Part shown: one piece after another, positions 25,496 through 33,407 of the stretch
Numbering within the stretch: position 1 is the stretch's first letter
How the letters are laid out: each line of letters begins with the position of its first letter
Assembly: GCF_004343725.1 (NCBI RefSeq)
Contig: NZ_PTQW01000010.1
Coordinates: 62,001-126,000, forward strand
Source: Treponema sp. J25
GTDB taxonomy: Bacteria; Spirochaetota; Spirochaetia; Treponematales; Breznakiellaceae
Reading direction: 5' to 3'
DNA length: 64,000 nucleotides
Made by a program: the position numbers and the translations under genes
Notes under the pieces: generated by a model
Seen by the model: only the letters and a program-made list of their open reading frames with translations
The model's database searches: none
What the model was told of the DNA's origin: nothing

Positions 25496-26638
25496 ATGGC
25501 TGACATCATTATTCGGCTGGATGTGATTGTTTTCTCCCTTTTCCTTATGCTTTTTATTTTATTTTCTATGTTCAGAACATTAGGTGCCCGAAATCTCAGG
25601 GAAAAACTGTATCTCCTTCTTGTTGTGGCGGTGGCCTGGATGCTTCTTCTGGAAATTCCTTACATTCTTGTAAATGGTAAACCCCACTGGGCCTGGCTCA
25701 ATATGGTGGATAACACGGTGTATCACATGACCCAGAGTATTCCCCTGGTTCTCTATGTGCTCTTAATGGATTTTTTTGTGTTTCAAGACAAGAAACGTCT
25801 GAAAATGCTTCTCGGCTACTGGAGTCCCTTTCTCGTTGTGGTTATGGCCCTTCCGATCATCAATCTTTTTGTTCCCCTCTTTTTCGTTATTGATGAACAG
25901 GGCTTCTATCAACGACGGTTGCTGCTTCCTCTCATGTTTGGGCTGAACTATGTGCCCCTGGGGGCGGTGTTTTATTTGCTCTGGGTGCACCGGCATCGTA
26001 TCGAGCGGCAGTTTTTGTTCGTCCTGTTCCTGGTACCGGTACCGGCCCTCCTGGCCAGCGTGTTTCAGTTTCTGGTGCCGGGCCTTACCCTGACCTGGCC
26101 TTTCGTGAGTCTGGGAGTCCTGGGGCTTGGCCTTTCGTTGCAACATAAACGGCTTACGGAGGATTATCTTACGGGGGCCTACAACCGGCAATATCTGGAT
26201 GAGTACCTTCATGGGAAGGTGCAAAATTGTAAACCCGGGAAAACCTTTTCGGCCTTTCTTATCGATGTGGATAATTTTAAAAAGATAAACGATGAATTTG
26301 GTCACAAAATAGGTGATGAGGCCCTTATAGAAAGTGTCCGTATTTTTCGGTCCGCGGTGCGTCAGACCGATATTATTGCCCGCTACGGGGGAGATGAATT
26401 TGTTATCGTGTTTGATATATCCGACCCGGTCAGTTTACAGAATCTGGCTGCCCGGATACAGCTTGCGGCGGATCGTTTTAACGCGAGTTCCGGCCATTTT
26501 TATAACCTTACGTTTAGTATAGGGATGGGGGTCTTCGATCCCCTGGTGGATAAAAATCTCGATACCTTTATAAAGCGGATCGATCTTGATATGTATACCG
26601 TAAAACGACGGAAAAAGACCAGCATGTATATGTTTTAG
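25496..26638 (+). CDS. Membrane diguanylate cyclase (GGDEF)
   Basis: A 380-residue protein with about seven membrane helices in the first 215 residues, the last two running from about 162 to 212, then a GGDEF domain. The active site reads RYGGDEFVIVF with intact GGDEF. The metal and substrate site FLIDVDNFKKINDEFGH is also intact, so it should make cyclic di-GMP from GTP. The N-terminal membrane part looks like a helical 7TM-type sensor. No RxxD inhibitory site is obvious before GGDEF. The gene stands alone, with about 134 bp upstream and gltX 75 bp downstream. The ribosome site is weak. Confidence 0.9.
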   Translation: MADIIIRLDVIVFSLFLMLFILFSMFRTLGARNLREKLYLLLVVAVAWMLLLEIPYILVNGKPHWAWLNMVDNTVYHMTQSIPLVLYVLLMDFFVFQDKKRLKMLLGYWSPFLVVVMALPIINLFVPLFFVIDEQGFYQRRLLLPLMFGLNYVPLGAVFYLLWVHRHRIERQFLFVLFLVPVPALLASVFQFLVPGLTLTWPFVSLGVLGLGLSLQHKRLTEDYLTGAYNRQYLDEYLHGKVQNCKPGKTFSAFLIDVDNFKKINDEFGHKIGDEALIESVRIFRSAVRQTDIIARYGGDEFVIVFDISDPVSLQNLAARIQLAADRFNASSGHFYNLTFSIGMGVFDPLVDKNLDTFIKRIDLDMYTVKRRKKTSMYMF

Positions 26639-26713
26639 CCCCTTTGTGATGATACAATGCCTCTTTGACCTTTTTCATTTCCCTCGCTATAATCCCCCTT
26701 CTAGGAGTAAACA

Positions 26714-28192
26714 ATGGAAGTACGTGTACGCTATGCCCCTTCTCCTACGGGGCTCCAGCATATTGGAGGGGTGCGGACAGCCCTCTTTAATTACCTTTTT
26801 GCCCGTTCACAGGGGGGGAAATTCATCCTTCGTCTGGAAGATACGGACCGCACCCGCTTTGATGAGGCCTTTGTTCAAAATCTCTATGATACCTTTGCCT
26901 GGCTTGGGATCCACTGGGATGAAGGTCCCGATGTGGGCGGACCCTTTGGCCCCTATGTGCAATCGGAGCGCTTTGCCCTGTATAAAGAATACGCCGAAGA
27001 ATTAGTGACCCTGGGCAAGGCCTATTACTGTTTTTGTTCGGAAGAACGGCTTGAGCGAATTCGTAAGGAACGGGAAGAATCCCATTCCAGCGAAAGCGGC
27101 TACGATCGGCACTGTCGGTCCCTGGATCCGGCAGAGGCCCAGCGCCGTGCCCGGGCCGGGGAACCCCATGTGATCCGTCTTAAGATTCCCCTGGGAGAGG
27201 TTACCCGCTTCCATGACCACCTCTTAGGCGATATCGAGTGGAAAAACGATGATGTAAATCCTGATCCGGTACTCCTCAAATCCGATGGCTTTCCTACCTA
27301 CCATCTGGCGAATGTGGTAGATGATCACCTCATGGGAATAACCCATGTTTTGCGAGCCCAAGAGTGGATTCCCTCCACCCCCCTCCATGTCATCATGTAT
27401 CGGGCCTTTGGCTGGGAACATCCTGAATACTGCCATTTACCCATGGTGATGGGCCAGGACGGGAAAAAACTCAGTAAGCGTCATGGGGCTACCAGCATCG
27501 ACGAATTCCGTCGCCAGGGGTATCTGCCTGAGGCGCTCATCAATTATGTGGCCCTCCTTGGGGCAAGCTATGAAGAAGGAAAGGATCTGTACACCCTGGA
27601 GGAACTGGCCCGTTCCTTTAGTCTGGATAAATTGAACAAGGCCCCTGCCACCTTCGACTATAAAAAACTGGAATGGTACAACGGTCAGTATATTCGGATG
27701 AAAGGCGATGAAGACCTGGCCCGGGAAAGCCTTCCCTTCGCAAAAGAGAGCGGCCTTTTTGGCAGTCCTGGGAAGGACCCCACCGAGGCCCAATGGCAGC
27801 GATACGTGGCCGCTATGCCCCTGGTAAAAGAACGGGCTAATTACCTTCCCGAAATACCCCAGAAATTGGGGTACCTCTTTGCGGAGCCGCCCCTTCCGGC
27901 AAAGGAGGAATTTGTTCCTAAAAAAGGGGACCTGGCTACCGCGGTGGTCATGCTGGAACGGCTTCGTTCCCTCTTACCCCAGATGGTGAGCCAGAGCGAG
28001 GCCGAATCGGAAGAAATGGTAAAAACCTACTGCGAAAAAGAACAGATCAAAATGGGCGATTTGATGATGCCCCTCCGGGTTGCCATTACGGGAAGCCGGG
28101 TAAGCCCGCCCCTCTTTGGGTCCATGCGTCTCCTGGGATTGGAGGTCTGTACCCAACGATTAGAACGCTCCCTTTCGTATCTAAAAGCATAG
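26714..28192 (+). CDS. gltX: Glutamyl-tRNA synthetase
   Basis: A 492-residue class I synthetase that charges tRNA-Glu. The HIGH-type motif is APSPTGLQHIGG near residue 8, and the KMSKS-type motif is KKLSKRHG near residue 252. The catalytic core also shows RLEDTDRTRF and the anticodon-binding part contains NKAPATFDYKKLEWYNGQYI. Length is normal. AGGAGT precedes the ATG. A hairpin terminator lies about 90 bp after the stop, so gltX appears to be a single-gene transcript. Confidence 0.97.
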   Translation: MEVRVRYAPSPTGLQHIGGVRTALFNYLFARSQGGKFILRLEDTDRTRFDEAFVQNLYDTFAWLGIHWDEGPDVGGPFGPYVQSERFALYKEYAEELVTLGKAYYCFCSEERLERIRKEREESHSSESGYDRHCRSLDPAEAQRRARAGEPHVIRLKIPLGEVTRFHDHLLGDIEWKNDDVNPDPVLLKSDGFPTYHLANVVDDHLMGITHVLRAQEWIPSTPLHVIMYRAFGWEHPEYCHLPMVMGQDGKKLSKRHGATSIDEFRRQGYLPEALINYVALLGASYEEGKDLYTLEELARSFSLDKLNKAPATFDYKKLEWYNGQYIRMKGDEDLARESLPFAKESGLFGSPGKDPTEAQWQRYVAAMPLVKERANYLPEIPQKLGYLFAEPPLPAKEEFVPKKGDLATAVVMLERLRSLLPQMVSQSEAESEEMVKTYCEKEQIKMGDLMMPLRVAITGSRVSPPLFGSMRLLGLEVCTQRLERSLSYLKA

Positions 28193-28280
28193 GATTATGG
28201 GGAACTCAAAAGAGGGAGCGGAGAGCCGGAGAACGGTAAGGGCTCAGACGAAAGGATGGCCCAAAAAGGGCCTTATCACG

Positions 28281-28319
28281 CCTGGGGAAAAGAAAAATGG
28301 AAATCCCCAGGGTTTATTT
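28281..28319 (+). terminator. Terminator after gltX
   Basis: CCTGGGGA (28281-28288) pairs with TCCCCAGG (28304-28311), loop of 15 bases, followed by GTTTATTTC. It lies inside the open frame that runs from 28197, which argues that the next gene starts further downstream. Confidence 0.6.
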
Positions 28320-28403
28320 CTGCGATGTTCTCTGTTGCCCCTTGCCGGTGGACCTGTAATCCGACTAAGTGGTGAAGCAAAAGCCCTTGTGCAGCGGTTC
28401 CCT

Positions 28404-29114
28404 ATGGTGCTTCTTATGCTGGTAGGTCTGTGTCAGCCCTTGAGGGGGCAGGGCCTTTCGGCGACTCTGGAAGGGGAACTGAGAAAAACCGGGGCCCTTA
28501 CCCGTTTTATCATGATGCCCCAGGGGCTGAGTCTACTGCCCCCCTTCCCGGATGCCCCGAGCATCGCCCAGGACCACGAAAGACTGAGGGCCCACGCCCG
28601 CCAGGAGGCCCTCTTTTACTATCCCCCCGGGACAATGCCTCCTTCTATCACGCCTTCCCAGGCGCTTCTGTTGATGGACCAGGCAGGCAGTCTTTCAAAT
28701 CTCTCTTACCGGGATGCGAAAAAGGGGATAATCCGCCTCTTCAAAAAAGTGTCGGAGCAACCCTTCCCCGAGAGGTCCAGTTCCTTTGAACGAAAATTCC
28801 AGGTGGAAGATGTGGATTTTGGAACGATTCTTTTTCATGCCTCCCTTCGCTTTATGAGCCAGGACGGAATCCACCTTCGGATGGAAAACCTCTCGCCCCT
28901 CCGTTTTTTGTGGTTCCCCGCGGTCCCAGAAAGGCAGGCCCTCATCGATTTATTTTATTTGCCCTCTGAAACGGGGGTCTACATTTATACGGTGTGGAGT
29001 GTCCGGGCAATCCTTTTTCTGCCCATCGAACACCTTGTGGCGCCACCCCTGTATTATCGGGCGATGGCGCTCAAAGGATGGTTTCAGAAACACATGGAGA
29101 CTGTAGAACGATGA
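28404..29114 (+). CDS. Exported protein of unknown function upstream of arginase
   Basis: About 236 residues from the ATG at 28404. The start is uncertain: the frame is open from 28197, but the first part has no signal sequence and contains the gltX terminator, while 28404 begins a hydrophobic signal (MVLLMLVGLCQPLRGQ). No ribosome site is clear for any start. The mature part has SFERKFQVEDVDFGTILFHA, a duplication-free mixed alpha/beta pattern, and ends with a hydrophobic stretch (SVRAILFLPIEHLVAPPLYY). I do not recognise a family. It overlaps the arginase gene by 4 bases (ATGA), so the two are co-translated even though one is exported and the other cytoplasmic. Confidence 0.6.
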   Translation: MVLLMLVGLCQPLRGQGLSATLEGELRKTGALTRFIMMPQGLSLLPPFPDAPSIAQDHERLRAHARQEALFYYPPGTMPPSITPSQALLLMDQAGSLSNLSYRDAKKGIIRLFKKVSEQPFPERSSSFERKFQVEDVDFGTILFHASLRFMSQDGIHLRMENLSPLRFLWFPAVPERQALIDLFYLPSETGVYIYTVWSVRAILFLPIEHLVAPPLYYRAMALKGWFQKHMETVER

Positions 29115-30022
29115 AGATTCGAGTCATAGAGCTTCCCCTGGATTTTGGGGCAAGTCGTCGGGGCAGTGACATGGGGCCCTCGGCGATTCGCCTCGCCGGT
29201 TTACGGCAGGCCATTCAAGAGCTCGGTCATACCTGCGAAGAGGCCTTCCCCGGTATTTCGGTTCCTGCCCAGGAGTTCCTGGAAGTAGGGGATCCCCAGC
29301 TTAAATACCTGGCACCCATAGCGGAGGCCTGTGAAGAGCTGGCCCGCCGGGTAGAACAGGCGGTTCTGGAAGGGTATTTCCCCCTTGTACTTGGAGGCGA
29401 TCATTCGATCGCGATTGGAACCCTGGCGGGGCTGGGAGCGGCGTATCAAAAGCAGGGGCTTCGCTGGGGTACCCTGTGGGTGGATGCCCACGGAGACTTT
29501 AACACCCCCGAGACAAGTCCTTCGGGGAACATCCATGGGATGTCCCTGGCCATCGCCTGTGGCTATGGACACCCCGATCTGGTGCATCTTCACGGGGCCT
29601 TTCGTAAACTTGATCCGGCTCATGTGGCCCTTGTGGGAGTGCGGGACCTTGATCCGGGCGAAAAACTCAACATGAAAAAGGCGGGGCTTTCTGTGTTCAC
29701 CATGACCGATGTGGATCGCCTGGGAATGGCCGAAACGGTACGCCGTTTGGTTTCCTTCTTTCGGGAACGGGTGGATCGGCTCCATGTGAGTGTGGACATG
29801 GATGTGATGGATCCCATGGTGGCTCCGGGGGTGGGGATTCCCCTGGCGGGGGGCTTTACCTACCGGGAGGTATTGCTCCTGGCGGAGGAACTGGCCGCTT
29901 CTGGGCTTCTTGCTTCTGCGGAGTTGGTGGAAGTAAATCCGGTGCTGGATGTCCGAAACCAGACGGCCCATATGGCGGTGGAGATTGCCCGGCGGCTCTT
30001 GGGGGGCAGGGTGTATGAATGA
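29111..30022 (+). CDS. rocF: Arginase (ureohydrolase family)
   Basis: A 303-residue cytoplasmic enzyme that hydrolyses arginine to ornithine and urea with two Mn ions. Metal-binding motifs are complete: GGDHSIAIG near residue 97, WVDAHGDFNTP near 123, and VSVDMDVMDPMVAPGVG near 228. The substrate loop NTPETSPSGNIHGM matches arginases better than agmatinases. The ATG at 29111 is chosen by homology and by the ATGA overlap with the preceding gene; the open frame upstream belongs to the overlap region. Formiminoglutamase or another ureohydrolase is less likely. Confidence 0.92.
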   Translation: MKIRVIELPLDFGASRRGSDMGPSAIRLAGLRQAIQELGHTCEEAFPGISVPAQEFLEVGDPQLKYLAPIAEACEELARRVEQAVLEGYFPLVLGGDHSIAIGTLAGLGAAYQKQGLRWGTLWVDAHGDFNTPETSPSGNIHGMSLAIACGYGHPDLVHLHGAFRKLDPAHVALVGVRDLDPGEKLNMKKAGLSVFTMTDVDRLGMAETVRRLVSFFRERVDRLHVSVDMDVMDPMVAPGVGIPLAGGFTYREVLLLAEELAASGLLASAELVEVNPVLDVRNQTAHMAVEIARRLLGGRVYE

Positions 30023-30042
30023 AAAAGGCCCTGTTCTCCCGG

Positions 30043-30061
30043 TTTTGTTACATTAACAAAA
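30043..30061 (+). terminator. AT hairpin after arginase
   Basis: TTTTGTTA (30043-30050) pairs with TAACAAAA (30054-30061) around CAT, with flanking AAAGGC/GCCTTT that can extend it. The T-run is poor, so termination is uncertain. Confidence 0.35.
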
Positions 30062-30071
30062 GAGCCTTTCC

Positions 30072-30100
30072 CTGTTGCAATTATCCAAAAAAATTATAAT
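30072..30100 (+). promoter_or_regulatory. Promoter of the small outer-membrane protein gene
   Basis: A perfect -10 TATAAT (30095-30100) with CTGTTG at 17 bases (30072-30077) as -35. TTGCAA (30075-30080) is closer to consensus but only 14 bases away. Confidence 0.5.
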
Positions 30101-30131
30101 ACTGGGGATATCATCGTATGTGGAGGATGTT

Positions 30132-30608
30132 ATGAAGCGAAGTTTCTTAATAGCTCTGGCGGTGCTCATCCTTATGGTAAGCCCTGTCGCACTCTTTGCG
30201 GCGGGACCCGGTGGTATGACCGGTCTGGGGGTCTACGGCAGTTTTGGGTCCACCGGCGGTATTTCCAGTGGAGGCGTAGGGCTTTCCCTGAAATTTTCGA
30301 GTTTCCCCGTCATAGGTTTAAAGTATGATTTTACCGCAAGCCGCTTTAATACTTCGATCGATTATTACGTGATTGATGCGGAAGGTTTAGGATCCAATTT
30401 TAGTTATTTCCTTGGGGTCGGGGGCTATTTTGGCATTGCCGGTGGAAATCAAGCGCAGTTTGATTTTGGACTCCGGATGCCCCTGGGTCTTCAGTTCTGG
30501 CCGATTAAAAAGTTTGAAATTTTCCTTTCTCCCCTCTTAGCAGTTCCCCTTTATCCTACGCCGAATGTGGGATTTGGGGTTGAACTGGGTGCCCGTATTC
30601 GATTCTAA
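30132..30608 (+). CDS. Small outer-membrane beta-barrel protein
   Basis: A 158-residue exported protein. The start at 30132 follows GGAGG (30122-30126) by 5 bases, and a clean signal peptide (MKRSFLIALAVLILMVSPVA, then LFAAG) follows. The mature part is Gly-rich with alternating strands (GVYGSFGSTGGISSGGVGLS, FGLRMPLGLQFW, GFGVELGARIRF) and ends in Phe, the pattern of an eight-stranded outer-membrane barrel. Similar small barrels are common in Borrelia and Treponema; I cannot name the family with certainty. A good promoter precedes it and the Nudix gene follows 43 bp later. Confidence 0.7.
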   Translation: MKRSFLIALAVLILMVSPVALFAAGPGGMTGLGVYGSFGSTGGISSGGVGLSLKFSSFPVIGLKYDFTASRFNTSIDYYVIDAEGLGSNFSYFLGVGGYFGIAGGNQAQFDFGLRMPLGLQFWPIKKFEIFLSPLLAVPLYPTPNVGFGVELGARIRF

Positions 30609-30651
30609 CGTTACCTTTTGTAAGGCATACAAGCTGCAGAAAGGGGGCATC

Positions 30652-31200
30652 ATGGGCTGGCGGAACCTGGAACGGACCTGTTTGCTGGATTGTGGTTTTT
30701 TTTCAGTTTTTCAGGTCCTCCGCCAGCGGGAAAATCAGCCGCCAGCCCCCTTTTATCTGCTCGATGCCCCCGATTGGGCAGGGGTTATCCCCGTGGTGAC
30801 CACCGAAAGGGGGCGGAGCCTGGTGATGGTCCGACAGTTTCGCCATGGTCTGGCAAAACGGTGTATCGAATTCCCGGGGGGTATTATCAGCCCCGGCGAA
30901 GATCCGGTAAAGGCCATAACCCGGGAACTCCTGGAAGAAACAGGATACATGCCTGAACTGGTAGTTCCTATTGGGAGTTTATCCCCTAATCCTGCCTTTA
31001 TGACCAATTCTTTTCATGCCTTTATTGCAGAGGATTGTAAAAAAGTTGCCGAACCACGTCTCGATGAACACGAGGACATTGAAGTAGTCCTGGTTCCCGA
31101 AGAAGAGGCTATCAACCTTGTCGGTGGAGAAGATATGGGGCACGCCCTTATGGTGGCGGCCCTTTTTTTGTATTACCGCTATATGGGAAAATGTATGTAA
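30652..31200 (+). CDS. Nudix hydrolase, ADP-ribose pyrophosphatase-like
   Basis: A 182-residue cytoplasmic enzyme with a complete Nudix box: GIISPGE, seven residues, then RELLEETGY. It lies in the ADP-ribose pyrophosphatase-like layout, with VVTTERGRSLVMVRQFRHG before the box and GSLSPNPAFMTNSFHAFIA after it. It probably hydrolyses ADP-ribose or a similar nucleotide sugar. The ATG at 30652 has AAAGGGGG nearby. The frame is open upstream but overlaps the barrel gene. A terminator-like hairpin follows the stop immediately. Confidence 0.9.
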   Translation: MGWRNLERTCLLDCGFFSVFQVLRQRENQPPAPFYLLDAPDWAGVIPVVTTERGRSLVMVRQFRHGLAKRCIEFPGGIISPGEDPVKAITRELLEETGYMPELVVPIGSLSPNPAFMTNSFHAFIAEDCKKVAEPRLDEHEDIEVVLVPEEEAINLVGGEDMGHALMVAALFLYYRYMGKCM

Positions 31201-31207
31201 TAGAATC

Positions 31208-31240
31208 CCTAAAAAACTCCATATGGGATTTTTAGGTTTT
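31208..31240 (+). terminator. Terminator after the Nudix gene
   Basis: CCTAAAAA (31208-31215) pairs with TTTTTAGG (31229-31236), with TCC/GGA pairing inside, followed by TTTT. Confidence 0.6.
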
Positions 31241-31334
31241 AATCTCGGGCAAGAACGTTCTAAATTTACCCTCAGAGTATATGTGATGTGGCTAACTAAG
31301 GTGTGGCAGCATATTACAAGTATGGGGGTAAGGT

Positions 31335-33407
31335 ATGCGGGCCTCTTATCTAAAAAAGATGATTCTGGGGTATGCCATTTTAATGATGGTTTCCGCTACG
31401 GTAGGATCGGATGATTTTGTTGTTTCTGTGACACCCCTTCTTTCAATTCCTGTGGGTCCCTCTATTGAAGGTGAAAATTTACAACTCTTTTCTGTAGGGG
31501 GAGGGGTGGGGATAAAGGGAGATTTCATCCCTTCCTTTGCTCCTTTCTTGTATGGGAGACTTTCAGGAGAAATGTGGCTTAGCCCTTTGAATAAGGCAGA
31601 TAGTAGCCTGACTTTTATTTTTGGAGGGGGCAACGGTGGCCTTTATTATAACATCCTTCCATGGCTTGCAGTAAAAATGGGAGGCGGTGGGGGAATGTAC
31701 CTTGCCCTTTCTGATTTTGGGATGGTACGGAATCCCTACGCAGAAGGAGGTCTAGAACTTGATTTTCGTTTAGGCCCTGCCCTTACCCTGCGGTTGGGAG
31801 GAACGTACAAATATTTGTTTACCCCCACTGTTCCTTTGTACGAAGGTTTTACTGCGCAGGTGGGGATCTCCTATGATTTAAAGGGTTCTAAAAAAGGAAG
31901 GGACCTCCAGATAGATCATACCTTAAAACCTGTTTTTCCTCTTTTTTATTCCCATTACGATAAAAACCCTATAGGAGAAATCATCCTCATAAACAAGGAA
32001 ACGCTTCCCTTGGAAAAAGTAAAAGTCTCCTTTTATGTAAAACAGTACATGGATACCCCTCGTTCGTGTTCAGAGATAAAGATGCTACCGGCGGGAGGAA
32101 AGGAAAGGCTACCACTCTTTGCACTCTTTAACGATTCTATTTTTAAGGTTACGGAAGGTACAAAGGTCGCAGGGGAAATCATAGTGGAATACCTGTATAT
32201 AGGTAGTGAAAGAAAAATAGCTCTTCCTGTGACGGTGCAAATCTATAATCGCAATGCGCTTACCTGGGATGATGACCGAAAGGTGGCTGCGTTTATTACC
32301 GCTAAAGATCCCGTGGTGCAACGTTTTGCCAAGAATGTGATTGCCAGTACTCAGAAAGAAGTTTTTCCTATTATCTCTGAAAATTTTAGAAATGCTTTTG
32401 CCCTTTTTCAGGCCCTATCGGCCCATAATATGAGTTATTCGGTGGATCCCCAAACACCGTATCATGCCTATTCGAATACCGAAGAAAAAATAGATTACTT
32501 GCAATTTCCTGTTCAAACGTTAGCCTATCGGGCAGGCGATTGTGATGATCTCTCGGTATTGTATGCATCGCTTCTTGAATCAGTAGGAATTCCCACCGCC
32601 CTTATTACCATTCCAGGTCATATATATGTGGCTTTTGATTGTGGCCTGTCTCCGGAAAAGGCAGAAAAACTTTTTGATATTCAAAATGACGTACTCATTC
32701 GTGATAATACGGTATGGATTCCTGTAGAAATCACTCTCATAAAGGAAGGTTTTGTACGTTCCTGGCGCATAGGGCTACAAGAGTGGGCGGAAGCAAAACA
32801 AGCGGGTACTGAGGGGTTCTATCTCGTACGGGATGCATGGAAAATATATGAACCGATAGGCTTCTTAGAAGGAAGCACGGCTATTCCCTTCCCTTCCTCC
32901 GAGGAGGTTGTAGAAAAATGTAAAAAGGAAGTTTTAAGGTTTTTCGAGATGTACGTAAAAGAAAGGGTCCTTGTTATCCAGAAAGAAGGGGAGCGGTCAA
33001 AGCTGCAAGCAGAACAAATTGCTAATCGCAAGGGAATTGTGTATGCCCAATTTGGGTTCCTGGATAAAGCGATAGAACAATTTAAATTAGCATCTCAAAA
33101 GGGAAACTATCCGCCGGCTCTGACGAATTTAGGAAATGTTATGTATTTAAAAGGGGATATGGAAGGGGCTTTACAGCAATACCAGGCGGCTCTCAGGGTA
33201 ATGCCCGATTCTGTTCCTGCCTTGCTGGGGGCTGCTCGGTGTTTTTACAGTTTAGGGGCCCTTTCTCAGACAAATGAAATTATTTCAAAAATAAAAAAAA
33301 TAAATCCCAATCTATCGCTTTCTGTTGAGTTAGCGGATGCGACGGTACCTAAGATTCGTGCTTCGGAATCTTTTAATGCTATGGAGGGGCAACTATGGGA
33401 CGAATAA
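31335..33407 (+). CDS. Envelope protein: barrel-like N-terminus, transglutaminase-like domain, TPR
   Basis: A 690-residue exported protein (signal MRASYLKKMILGYAILMMVS, then ATVGSDD). Residues about 25-190 are Gly-rich alternating strands like an outer-membrane barrel (FSVGGGVGIKGDFIPSF, VKMGGGGGMYLAL). A beta-rich middle follows. Residues about 380-450 are transglutaminase-like: YRAGDCDDLSVLYASLLESV with the Cys, then ITIPGHIYVAFD with the His and Asp. The C-terminal 130 residues hold TPR repeats (GIVYAQFGFLDKAIEQFKLA, LGNVMYLKGDMEGALQQYQA). The gene overlaps the next by 13 bp and starts a three-gene envelope operon. I know no named family with this order. Peptidase or cross-linking activity is only inferred. 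Confidence 0.75.
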   Translation: MRASYLKKMILGYAILMMVSATVGSDDFVVSVTPLLSIPVGPSIEGENLQLFSVGGGVGIKGDFIPSFAPFLYGRLSGEMWLSPLNKADSSLTFIFGGGNGGLYYNILPWLAVKMGGGGGMYLALSDFGMVRNPYAEGGLELDFRLGPALTLRLGGTYKYLFTPTVPLYEGFTAQVGISYDLKGSKKGRDLQIDHTLKPVFPLFYSHYDKNPIGEIILINKETLPLEKVKVSFYVKQYMDTPRSCSEIKMLPAGGKERLPLFALFNDSIFKVTEGTKVAGEIIVEYLYIGSERKIALPVTVQIYNRNALTWDDDRKVAAFITAKDPVVQRFAKNVIASTQKEVFPIISENFRNAFALFQALSAHNMSYSVDPQTPYHAYSNTEEKIDYLQFPVQTLAYRAGDCDDLSVLYASLLESVGIPTALITIPGHIYVAFDCGLSPEKAEKLFDIQNDVLIRDNTVWIPVEITLIKEGFVRSWRIGLQEWAEAKQAGTEGFYLVRDAWKIYEPIGFLEGSTAIPFPSSEEVVEKCKKEVLRFFEMYVKERVLVIQKEGERSKLQAEQIANRKGIVYAQFGFLDKAIEQFKLASQKGNYPPALTNLGNVMYLKGDMEGALQQYQAALRVMPDSVPALLGAARCFYSLGALSQTNEIISKIKKINPNLSLSVELADATVPKIRASESFNAMEGQLWDE